A DNA stretch of 64,000 nucleotides from Grifola frondosa. Taxonomy: Eukaryota; Basidiomycota; Agaricomycetes; Polyporales; Grifolaceae. Shown here one piece after another: positions 11,390-21,534 of the stretch (position 1 is the stretch's first letter; every line of letters begins with the position of its first letter). The position numbers and the translations under genes were made by a program. The notes below the pieces were generated by a model. That model did no database searches. It was not told the DNA's origin and was given only the letters and a program-made list of their open reading frames with translations. The DNA lies in NCBI GenBank assembly GCA_001683735.1, contig LUGG01000044.1, positions 186,001 through 250,000 on the forward strand, written 5' to 3'.

Positions 11390-12243
11390 CATCAGGAAAG
11401 TAGTTCTAAGGCTGTTGCACTCAGCCAAGTCTATATAGGACTCTAGTAGCTATGGTAGCACAATGTAGGATGAAGTGTATGCACCATAGTGCAATATAGT
11501 TTACAGTGATAGCACCTGTAGTCTACTATAGCTGATATAGTTCCGAGCCAGCACTATAGAGCCTACTGTTGATAGAAGGGGAATCTACTGTTGCTTAAGG
11601 TTGGTCCTCTGAGAATCTTGCCTGCTACTAAAGTAACTTGGGCTTTATATAATATTTATTGCTGACTGTGTATATGGGATTGGTTAACAATATAGCATCC
11701 TATGTTATTCTAAAACCTTGAAACAATCACCACTTGGCATTAATTTACAAACAAAGAGCATATTCATTAACTTCAGATTGATGAAGAGAGAGGAGTGCTT
11801 CGAAAAAAGTTCTAAGTCCATTTTATCTGTGTTATTATTTATGTACATTATCAAATTTGCATGTTCAGATGGTGAAGTGGTTATGGAGCTGTTGGAGTTA
11901 AGAAAAGTGGTGGATGGCTGTAGATGTGCCGGGTTCAAACCTGGTACAAGGACAAATGTACTTTTTGTGTTTTGGCACTTATATTATGATTTTCAGCTGG
12001 ATGCTATGACACAATCATAGATCAAATTAAAAAACATGTTATAATAATGTTTCTACATCTGTTAAAAGTGACTGGTTGATGCAAGTTTATATTGTGCTAT
12101 ATAGTAGATAGAGGTTGCTACAGTGCGCAACAGAGCTGAAGCATACTGCTACAGTTGCACAATATAGTAGGGGAACAGCAACACGCACTACAGCAACTAT
12201 GTTGCAAGCTGTAGCACTACTGGGTCAGAATTTTTTCCTGATG
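11390..12243. mobile_element. Nested 854-bp non-autonomous element
   Basis: This segment is present only in the left copy. It starts CATCAGGAAA and ends TTTCCTGATG, a perfect 10-bp terminal inverted repeat, and is flanked by CG on both sides (11388-11389 and 12244-12245). The right transposon copy has the uninterrupted site with a single CG at 29446-29447, so the insertion is precise with a 2-bp duplication. The interior is AT-rich with many GTAGC/GCTAC words near the ends and no transposase frame. A tRNA-like segment lies in the middle. It is most simply a MITE-like element mobilised in trans. Confidence 0.85.
11861..11960 (+). repeat. tRNA-derived (SINE-like) Pol III promoter segment
   Basis: TGGTGAAGTGG at 11870-11880 fits the tRNA A box, and GGTTCAAACCT at 11932-11942 fits the B box, at the ~60-bp spacing seen in tRNAs with a long variable arm. 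The flanks do not pair into an acceptor stem, so this is not a working tRNA gene. It looks like the head of a SINE or a tRNA relic captured in the nested element. Confidence 0.6.
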
Positions 12244-12245
12244 CG

Positions 12246-13990
12246 TGCTGCGGACGTCCGCGGCGAGCGCACTGTGGCCCCATTCGTCTTCCCCGCTCCA
12301 CTACCTCTGGCAAGCTATCGATTTCCGCATATGCGCTGCAGATATCCGCGGTGAGCCCGACGTGCCACCCTTGGTCTTTCCCGCTTGCATGGCGCCGCCT
12401 GCCGCCCTCCCCTACCTCTGGCACACCATCTATTTTCGTGTACACGCTGCGGACATCCGCGGCGAGTCTGCCATGCCGCTATTCCCACTGGCGGGCCACC
12501 GATCTCCGCATACGTGCTGCGGACGTCTACGGCGAGCCCGCCATGCCGCTATTCGTTCTGGCACGCTGTCTATTTCCTCGTACGCGCTCCGAACGTCCAC
12601 GGCGAGCCCGTCGTGCCGTGCTTCGTCTTCCTCGCTCGCATGGCGCCGCCTGCCGCCCTCCCCTACCTCTGGCATGCCACCGATCTCCGCGTACGCGCTG
12701 CGGACATCCGCGGGGAGCCCGCCATGCCGCTATTCATCCTGGCGCGCCATCTATTTCCTCGTACGCGCTCCGAACGTCCACGGTGAACCTGCCATGCCGC
12801 TATTCATTCTGGCGCGCCGTCTATTTCCTCGTACGTGCTCCGAACGTCCACGGCGAGCCCATCGTGCCGCGCTTCGTCTTCCTTGCTCGCATGGCGCCGC
12901 CTGCTGCCCTCCCCTACCTCTGGCATGCCGCCGATCTCCGCGTACGCGCTGCGGACATCCGCGGCGAATCTGCCATGCTGCTATTTGTTCTGGCACACCA
13001 TCTATTTCCTCATACGTGCTGCAGACGTTCACGGCGAGCCCGCCATGCCGCTATTCGTTCTGGCGCGCTGTCTATTTCCTCGTACGTGCTCCGAACGTCC
13101 ACGGCGAGCCTGTCGTGCCGCGCTTCATCTTCCTTGCTCGCATGGCGCCGCCCGCCGCCCTCCCCTACCTCTGGTGCGCCGCCGATGTCCGCGTGCATGC
13201 TGCGGATATCCGTGGTGAGTCTGCCATGCCGCTATTCGCACTGGCATGCCGCCGATCTCCGCGTACGCGCTGCGGACATCCACGGTGAGCCCGCCATGCC
13301 GCTATTTGTCTTCCCCGCTCGCATGGCGCCGCCCGCCGCCCTCCCCTACCTCTGGCACGCCGCCGATGTCCGCGTGCATGCTGCGGATATCCGTGGTGAG
13401 TCTGCCATGCCGCTATTCGCACTGGCGGGCCACCGATCTCCGCGTACGCGCTGCGGACATCCGCGGCGAGCCCGCCATGCCGCTATTCATTTTGGCACGC
13501 CGTCTATTTCCTCATACACGCTGCGGACGTTCACGGCGAGCCCGCCATGCTGCTATTCATTCTGGCATGCTGCCGATCTCCGTGTACGCGCTGCGGACAT
13601 CTGCGGCGAGCCTGCCGTGCCGCTATTCATTCTGGCGCACCATCTATTTCCTCGTACGCGCTCCGAACGTCCATGGCGAGCCCGTCGTGCTGCGCTTCGT
13701 CTTCCTCACTCGCATGGCGCCGCCGCCACCCTCCCCTACCTCTGGCATGATGCCGATCTCCGCGTACACACTGCGGACATCTGCGGCATGTCCGCCATGC
13801 CGCTGTTTGCTCTGGCGGGCCACTGATCTCCCCATATGCACTGCAGATGTTCGTGGTGAGCCCGCTGTGCTGCCATTCATCTTCCCGTTCACATGGCACC
13901 ACCCACTGCCCTCCCTTGCCTCTGGTGAACCACCGATCTCTGCATACGTGCTGCGGATGTTGGTATCGGATACATTACATTTTCATAGAT
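12246..13990. repeat. GC-rich degenerate minisatellite, left copy
   Basis: A family of units of about 69 bp, with a longer variant of about 110 bp, is repeated in direct orientation with point differences. Recurring words are CCGCGTACGCGCTGCGGAC, GAACGTCCACGGCGAG and GCCATGCCGCTATTC. Because unit length is a multiple of three in many copies, all frames stay open and yield spurious long Arg/Ala/Ser/Pro frames (up to 491 codons). The array lies between the transposase 3' end and the outer terminus. The right-hand array is about 0.65 kb shorter. Confidence 0.85.
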
Positions 13991-14062
13991 AGATCACTTG
14001 TCGGATACTACATACATGGTACTGAATGTTTGAGGGACTGTGAATAATCATGTACATAGTAT

Positions 14063-17000
14063 TTAATTGTCGTCAGTTATCTCAATTACACCTGCCAATG
14101 CTGAAACTTCCAGTCCGAGTTTCTCGAACACAAAATACCGTTGTCTCCCCTCTGGACTTTCTCCATGATAGTACTCGCCAGCATTGAATGCCCGATCAAC
14201 GGTATGTGGAACCATGGCCACAACTGACTTGATATCCTTCACGTTAATGGCAACCAAGTGATGCTCATCAACTCGTCGCACGCAAGAGAGCACTACACCA
14301 TAAGATGCTCTTGCCAGTAAAGCATCCGGGTCACTGAATAAAGCCACCATTGCTAGCTGATGGGGCTCTTCATCTCTTTTCAGCCGAGCTTGGAAGTAGT
14401 ACTGCACTTCGGCGAAGTATACATGTTCAGATTGGACAATCTAAAGGAGACCGGACCAAGCAGTGAGTAATTATCAGCTACATATGAAAGTCTCTCACTT
14501 TGACATTCCTTGCCATTCGCACCTTGTTATGTGCTTTCAGAGACTCCTTCCACCATGACCGTGCAACCTGACCATTCGGCAAACGCAGACGAGCCCATCG
14601 TCTGACTTGTGGATTCCAATCCACAGTAGCATTAGGAAAAAGTCTCCTCATCACCACTGCCTCTCCAGGACTAACATCACGAAATTTGTCGTCTTTGGCC
14701 CGGAGAAGAACATAACCATCTCCGAGATCTTTGCTTCCATAGGGAAGGTAAGGGAGTCCTCGAGTTGGGTCAAGGTCTGGAACCATGGCCTTCAAGGCAT
14801 TGATTTGTGCACGTGACACAGCACGTTGGGAGAGATTGGCGTAGGGGTTTGAATGTTGTTTGATCTCGCTACCTAGGTCTCCAATGAAGCGCTCCATAGG
14901 AAATTGAGTTGTATAGATGGGTGGGCCCACACGTGACACCTGATCAGCAAGGTGAGAGAGTGCATGTAGACTGGGTCGGCAAAAGTGAATTCGGCTGCTC
15001 TTGCGCTGGTAATAGAGTAATTCAAAGTTGTGAATAAACTCTGCAAGGACAACTTTGATCAGTTTGAGCTGGTCACTGGTGATTGTTCGCTGATGGATTA
15101 AACGAATGCCCTGAACTAGCCTGCACAGGTTCCGCCAATAGTGGAATGGGAGGATACCATAAAGAAGTGCAGGTGCCAGTCCATACACCCAGTTCATAAA
15201 TTCAATGGCCTTGTATCCACTGTTGATTTTCTCCACTGGGTTACGAGGTGGTCGGTCAAATGAACCTGGAAGATATGGAGTAGCCATGACAACCTCATGG
15301 CCATGTGTTGCCCATAATATAGGGTCCCTGAAAACTGCAAAGTTCCACGTAGTGATGTCGTCACTTGGATCACAAGAAAGTGTACCGCGCCAAAGGCTAG
15401 TCATGAGATCGGTGATATTGAGGCATGCCAAATGCATCAGGTCTCCTGGAAAAATGATAGGAATGGGAAGACGATATCGTGGGTTGAGTCCACTGAAAAT
15501 GCTTGGCCTAGAGATGCCAGTTATAAAGCGGCGCTTGTTATACTCTGTGGTTGTTGGTGATAGGGAAAGATATATGAGATGTTGATTATATCTAATGTAA
15601 CAAGTTAAATAGGAAAAAAATATGATTGTAATGAACCACTCACCTTGCAGTTATTTCTGAGAATTTTTCTGGTATAGCATTCAGATCATAATCATCATGA
15701 TTAGATCCTGGAAGATCAAAATCAATAGGCCTAAGGGCAGCTGGATAATAATGGGTCCCATTTTCTTTACGCCGACCTCGCTGCTTGCAAACAAATCGAC
15801 ATCCCTGAGCCCCATTATGACCAACCAATCCGCTAATCAAAGCCATGGCTGGACCATCTGCGGTCGCAAAAACAGTGAATGGATGAGAAATGTAGGTGAT
15901 ATCCATCCAAGCATCCCACATAGGAAGACCTTCATTCTGCAAGGCAGCAACGTGATAGAATCCAGGATAAAGAAATGAGTCCAGATATTTGGGCTTTGAG
16001 GGGCCTCCAATAATCGCGACAGGAAAGGAGCGATTTTTCTTGTAGCGAAGATCTGGAGCAAGATCAAGTGAAGTCCACATGTACATCCAACAGTCAGATG
16101 CCTTGTTCCGATATAACTGGGCACCATCAACAGAAAACATCACCGCAAAGTCCTTGTCGCTGATGTTTCCTGAATAGGTAGCTTCTAATATATCAGTACC
16201 ATGATGGACATCTCCATACTGGTTCAAAAATCCCTTGGGATCAGTTCCTGGAGGTAACATTTCTTCCAATGCCTTTGCTGTCACCTCGGCTCGATATTGT
16301 GCCTCTTGTGCACCTTGTTTGGTGCGACGTGATGCCTGAACCTGTAGTTCAAAAAGAAATGATTTGAAAAACATGCAAGAGAATTATTTCCAGGCTTTGA
16401 AAAATCATACCTGTGGTCCAAGAAGAATAGTATGAAAAACACAACGAGGAATTTTCTTCTCAGGCTTCAATGGGTCATAGCGAGCTTCTCCACAGACTGG
16501 ACATTTGTCCATTGTCTCGAAGGGACCTGTAAATGCAAGACAAGTGTTGACGCACTGGTCGGTTGGAAGAGAGTAAACCCCAGTAAGCTCCTTGACCTTG
16601 TTCTTGATGGTGTCATGAGTGTAGATCTCGATTGACTGATTGTAACGCAACAAAGCATCACGAATGTCGTTGTACGTTTGGTTCGAGGATCTGTCAACAG
16701 CAAGATAAATGTCAAGGGAGAGTCGCAAGATGGGATCGCTAATATCAAGTGGAGCCTGAGGCGGATTGAGCAAGCGGTCCAGATCCTTCTCTGGAATGCC
16801 ACTAGTAGCGAGTGTCGCATTTCGAAGGCGTCGGATGAATTCATTGCTAATCTCGACCTCGTTGATTTGGGACTTGATATCCTCAGGTTGGAGTGGTACA
16901 TCTGTAACGTTAACCTCGAAGATAGTGGTCGTATCTTCATCATCCATATCGATATCCCCTGCTTCATCAGAGGTATCACCTGCAAAAATATTCTCTGAGG

Positions 17001-17741
17001 TAAATTCCTCCTCATTAATAAGCATGTCAGAGGTCTCACCTGCAAAAAGATCCTCTGAGGTAAATCCCTCCTCATTAATAAGCTCGTCTTCATGCTCAGC
17101 TTGCTCTTGAGCAAGCTGACTGCCTGGATCAGCATCCAACTAAAATGTTGATGTTAATACTAACTTTATCAAATGAAATGAATTTTGACCTCATCAACTG
17201 GCCCTGATAACCTGTACATATCATCATCCTCAATTCTTTCTGCACCTCCTTGTGGCTCTTGTTCAGTCTAAATAAATGTATGAGCAAACAAATGACTATC
17301 CTTTAGAATACTATTACCTCATTCTCAGTCTAGAAAATCAATATTTCATGTTAGTTTATATGAGCATGCAAAGGACCTTAACTTGCCTCTGTAGTGGTAC
17401 CTGTCTGTGGGTTTGTATTCTGTACTTGTGTAATCAGAATGATTAATAATTATTAATTAACCACTCACATCAAGTCTCTCATACCCTCCCTCCTTTGCAG
17501 CATGCTGTTTCTGCATCTCTCGCTTCCAGAGATATGGTCCCCACATGTCTTGAGTATGCTGAGTATGTTGGCGAAATATTTCATGCCGAGTATGTGACTG
17601 CCTCAAAACTTGTCGCCAGATTCCTTTGCAGTAGCGTTCACAGCAGCAGTGCCAAGTTCCGTCAAGAGGATCGCGCAGCATTGCGAGATGGTGGTGGTTG
17701 AAAAGAAGGTGCGTTGATTGTTCGTTGGCCATTTCGAACAT
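14063..17741 (-). CDS. Tnp2-type transposase, intact copy
   Basis: Eight exons keep frame and give about 1,097 residues: 17741-17469, 17419-17387, 17329-17318, 17267-17190, 17139-16411, 16341-15644, 15591-14499 and 14440-14063. Exon 3 is a 12-nt microexon and intron 2 uses a GC donor. The N-terminus has a Cys/His cluster (CCCERYCKGIWRQVLRQSHT, then RH). An acidic region with a duplicated INEE.FTSE..FAG segment follows, then a C-P-V-C zinc knuckle. The catalytic core has FSVDGAQLYRNKASDCWMY, LDSFLYPGFYHVAALQNEGL, FPGDLMHLACLNITDL and MERFIGDLGSEIKQHSNPYA. These match Tnp2 transposases of Agaricomycetes. The role is cut-and-paste excision and insertion of this element. An inner start (MANEQSTHLL) is possible. 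Confidence 0.88.
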
Positions 17742-17827
17742 TTCTCTGTATAGTATTCCGTAGCCTTAAGATTCTTTGTGACATCACAGTGTCACAAGTT
17801 GAAGATGTCGCCAGCGGTGTTGTCAAC
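17742..17827. promoter_or_regulatory. Divergent promoter of the two transposon genes
   Basis: The transposase and the second gene start back to back. With the most upstream starts they even overlap (second-gene frame open from 17714). The shared control region is therefore about 100 bp or less. No TATA motif stands out. The mirror region in the right copy is 24512-24597. Confidence 0.5.
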
Positions 17828-20804
17828 ATGCTCAAAATCTCACTCATGTACGCTCATAATTACAGTCTTGATATTGACAATGACATCTCTGACGAAAGCT
17901 CTGGCTATGACCCCGGATCTCAGGATTCCTCTGTATCTGGAGGCCGGACTGTTTCTCTTTCCTCTCGCCACTCTTCAATCTCCCAGGATTCTTTGATTTA
18001 CCCTTCCTCGAAATGCGACGCTCACAATCCCTACGAGTATCGCCAGCAGGCTCTAACTGAGGATCAGGTGGGATTTCCATACTCCCGTGAAGGCCCATGC
18101 AAGGACATCTCATTTCCACCTCCTCTCTCGCGCGAGTCATCAATTTCATATGATTCTTCACTTCCGCCTCACATGCAGTCTCCGATGATCCAAACGCACA
18201 AATCCTACAATCATCACGTCTCTGCCGAGCGACGTTACGTTCACTTCGGTGATTCCGATGCTGATTCTTCCTCCGATCGCCCATCCTTACTGGTATGTTC
18301 ATCCGGCACCTAAGTTCACGATTGCGTTGATCCTCCTACATCCTACAGATGAACCACCAATCACGCGGACATCGTCCCCCACCTTTAGAGCATCGCGTCA
18401 TTGTGCTTGAGGTGGAAAACTCGATGCTTCGGTACGCGTTCTCTTATCTGCATTAGATTTTTTTTTGCTGAATTTTCGTCATTTCAGTGGATTCGTTCGA
18501 GATCTTGTTGCTGTTGTTCCCCGCGCTCTAACCTCGTCTATTCCAATCCCGAGCGCTCTTTTGCCTACGCCACCTACAACGGCGAGTTCTTCTCCGATTA
18601 GCATCCTCCAGCCGACCTCCTCCTTAGGCTTTGGCCCACTACCCTCATCTGAGCCCTATCCATCAGCCACCAGCACCACAACTGGTCTCGTCATACGGTC
18701 ACCGCTTCCGACTCTTACCGCCGCACATATCCAAATGTCAAATACTGGAAGCAATGCGAAAAACCGAAGGACGAAGATAACGACGCTATGTTCGATAACT
18801 CCGATGGATCCAACACCAAGGGCGGGCGCGGCAAGCGGCTTTCTTACAACAAGCACTTCTAATACCTCGAAAGTCGAGATGGTACGGTAATCTTAGCTCA
18901 TCGTGTTGACGAAATCCGTTCTCGGTTTAAGCAGGTGTTTTCTGAGCTAATTAGACACAGCCTAGCCCCAGAGAGCTGGGGGAAAGCTGGGATCCAGGCT
19001 GCCCGCTACGTTGAAGGCGAAATCGAAAGCGAGTTCGAGGAATTCCGGCTCTGTGACGAGCCGGCTCACTGGAAGGTCCATTGCGCCGCAGCTCACTTTT
19101 ACAATACGTTCAAGGGGAACATCACGCGAGCGGAGAAGAAGGCCGAGAAGAAATGAGCATCAAGCACACCTTTTTCCTCTTCGACGGATTCATCAGAAGT
19201 TGAACCGCCAGGCCGACATCAACGCAAACGTGGCCCTTCAGTCTCTGCCGTAGGTTCTGCCAAGCGAAGCCGTTCAGCGGTATCAACGAGCCCCCTGTAC
19301 GTTTTACTTCATTTATAGTAATCATGCTAATTCTTGTCTCAGTGCTTCACTATCGTGGGGACCTGAAGCTGCACTGCACGCTCAAGCAGTAAACACCTCG
19401 ACGTTTACAGCGCCATCTGCATTGACGGTCTCTCTCACAGCTACAACTCCCTCCATGTCGACAGCACCTTCTGCGGCGATGACACCTTCTGCGGTGGCCG
19501 CACCTTCTGCAATGGCCGCACCTTCTGCGGCGGCAATATCTTCTGCAACGGCTGCACCTTCTGTGGCAGCAGCAACGTCTTCTGCGATGGCCGGACCTTC
19601 TGCAGCGGCAACATCTTCTGCAACCGCTGCTGCACCTTCTGCAACTGCCGCCGCACCTTCTGCAACCACCGCCGCACCTTCTGCAACCACTGCACCTTCT
19701 GCGGCGGCTGTGCCTTCCGAAGCGGCGACACCTTCTGCAATGGCCACACCTTCTGCAGCAGTGACATTGCCTGCGGCGGCCGCACCACGAGCAATTCCAT
19801 CACTTGCTGAACTCGCACTCTCCATATCAGCCATACCCACCAGAATCATGCCAGATCCGACCTGGCTCGGGCAAAGCATCTCCGGGGGTCCACTCCTGCC
19901 GATGACCTCTCACCCCGCCACACCCGCCACCACCAGCATGCCTGCCGCCACTGCTGCAGCTAGCACTGCCGCCGCCGCCGCCAGCATGCCTGCCGTCACA
20001 GCCAGCACGCTCGCTGCCACCGTCAGCACACCTGCCACTGTAGCTAGCACCGCCGCTGCCACTGCGAGCACGCCTGCCGCCGCTGCCAGCATGCCCGCCG
20101 TCGCAGCCAGCACGCCTGCCGTCGCAGCCAGCATGCCCGCTGCCACTGGCATACCTGCCGGTGCATTAAATGTGGGGACCGAAGTTGCATCGCGCAAGGG
20201 CCGCGCTAAGAAACCGAAGCCTGCATTGTGGCCTGGAACCACTGTATCGGGAAAGTAAGTACAATGTTTATTGCTGCAATCGATATATGATGATCTCCCC
20301 CCAACACAGGCATGTTTGTGGCCACGAATGGATCACAAACAACCCAGGTGGGACCAAGGAGCAGTTCGAGGCATTTTGGAAGAGCCTGTCCAAGGCTGCA
20401 AAGAATTCCTTTGTGGCTCAGGCCAAAGCACTGGTAACCATCATTCCTTGTATATTATGCGATGCTAACATTGCCCTCAGAAATCGTCAACGTCGAGCGT
20501 GCCCTCCGTTTCTCAGACCGGCACCATAGATAGCATACAGTCTGTCTCGCAGCCCGGCGCTGCGTCAGCTGTACTCTCCCAGCCCGGCGCTGCGTCGGCT
20601 GTGCCCTCCCAGCCCGGCGCTGCATCGGCTGTGCCCCCCAGTCCGGCACTACATCGGGTGTGCCCTCTATCTCCCAGCCTGCCAGTGTCGCATCGGGTGT
20701 GCCTTCGGCCACTATGTGAATTATGTCGAAATTGTATCTGCTCTAAGGTAAGTAAAGATCATTTAATTGTATGCAATCAACAGCTCATAGTATTGTTAGG
20801 ATAG
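17828..20804 (+). CDS. Second transposon gene, unknown function, two in-frame stops
   Basis: Exon 1 (17828-18292) is Ser-rich and acidic, exon 2 is 18349-18431 and exon 3 starts at 18488. A conserved-looking core follows: TYPNVKYWKQCEKPKDED (in frame only with the base kept in the right copy), then YLESRDGT, then LAPESWGKAGIQAARYVEGE and HWKVHCAAAHFYNTF. It recalls a family of unknown function common in Agaricomycetes. TAA at 18860-18862 and TGA at 19154-19156 interrupt an otherwise continuous frame. After an intron near 19301-19341 come a long Ala/Pro/Ser/Thr-rich stretch (19422-20160), an intron 20256-20309, HVCGHEWITNNPGGTKEQFE, an intron near 20434-20480, and three SQPGAASAV repeats. This copy also lacks one base near 18717. 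The product may be truncated or read through. Confidence 0.6.
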
Positions 20805-21110
20805 CCATGTGGTTCAACACCCCATGGCTTGTCATGTACACAGTAGGATTTCAACATCCGGGAGGTGGCGGATTTCATGTACAATTGTGGCGCATGTGAT
20901 TTTGTAGCGTGTAATTCTATTCGTTCTGTGTTGTTTCAGATTCGGATCGCACGCGTGCCACCTCGAACAAAAATCTAGCATTTTATGTGAGATGCTATGA
21001 AGTGCTAAAATATAGCTATACAATGATATGAATTTGGCCAAAATTGACGACAAATTGGAGCATTTTTGGGCATTATCGAACATGCTATATTTTGCTACAT
21101 TTATGTAGGA

Positions 21111-21135
21111 AATGCTAGATCGGGCAACGGACGGG
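21111..21135 (-). repeat. Inner terminal inverted repeat, left copy
   Basis: Read on the minus strand it starts CCCGTCCG and contains ATCTAGCAT at the same distance as the outer end. It abuts the spacer word TTGAT. Confidence 0.7.
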
Positions 21136-21203
21136 TTGATCGACGATCTACATGAAAACGGCGTTGCGGAGTATCAGTTGCTCGAACTGGTAATCTGCTG
21201 ATG
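21136..21203. other. 68-bp spacer between inverted transposons
   Basis: This unique sequence forms the loop of the giant palindrome. It begins TTGAT and ends CTGATG. ATCAA, the reverse complement of TTGAT, follows the right copy at 29747-29751, and CATCAG precedes the left copy at 11083-11088. Turned over, the spacer supplies matching direct target duplications for both insertions. The plus strand is open for 22 codons, which is too short to call. Confidence 0.8.
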
Positions 21204-21534
21204 CCCGTCCGTTGCCCGATCTAGCATTTCCTACATAAATGTAGCAAAATATAGCATGTTCGATAATGCCCAAAAATGCTCCAATTTGTCGTCAATTTTG
21301 GCCAAATTCATATCATTGTATAGCTATATTTTAGCACTTCATAGCATCTCACATAAAATGCTAGATTTTTGTTCGAGGTGGCACGCGTGCGATCCGAATC
21401 TGAAACAACACAGAACGAATAGAATTACACGCTACAAAATCACATGCGCCACAATTGTACATGAAATCCGCCACCTCCCGGATGTTGAAATCCTACTGTG
21501 TACATGACAAGCCATGGGGTGTTGAACCACATGG

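Larger units (their letters stand above)
11089..21135 (-). mobile_element. Tnp2-type DNA transposon, left copy
   Basis: The 10,047-bp element begins CCCCGGTGAGG and ends CGGACGGG. Its ends form an imperfect inverted repeat sharing CCCG and, after a 12-nt variable part, ATCTAGCAT. Subterminal TAGCAT/ATGCTA copies occur at both ends (11107-11127; 20975-21120). It holds a transposase gene (minus), a divergent second gene (plus), a GC-rich minisatellite and a nested 854-bp insertion. The strand given is that of the transposase. The transposase frame is uninterrupted in this copy. The family resembles the CACTA-like/Plavaka group by its transposase, although the termini are not CACTA. Confidence 0.88.

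Noticed and set aside
11861..11960. Functional tRNA gene
   Set aside because: A and B boxes are present, but the flanks do not form an acceptor stem and no sensible cloverleaf results.
12245..13992. Overlapping plus-strand frames of 347, 491 and 248 codons (and their mirrors at 28510-29463)
   Set aside because: They are produced by the GC-rich minisatellite. All frames and both strands are open, composition follows the repeat, and there are no motifs.
19382..19879. 165-codon Ala/Glu-rich frame antisense to the second transposon gene (mirror 22459-22956)
   Set aside because: It is the shadow of the low-complexity Ala/Pro/Ser coding stretch on the other strand, which has better splice context.
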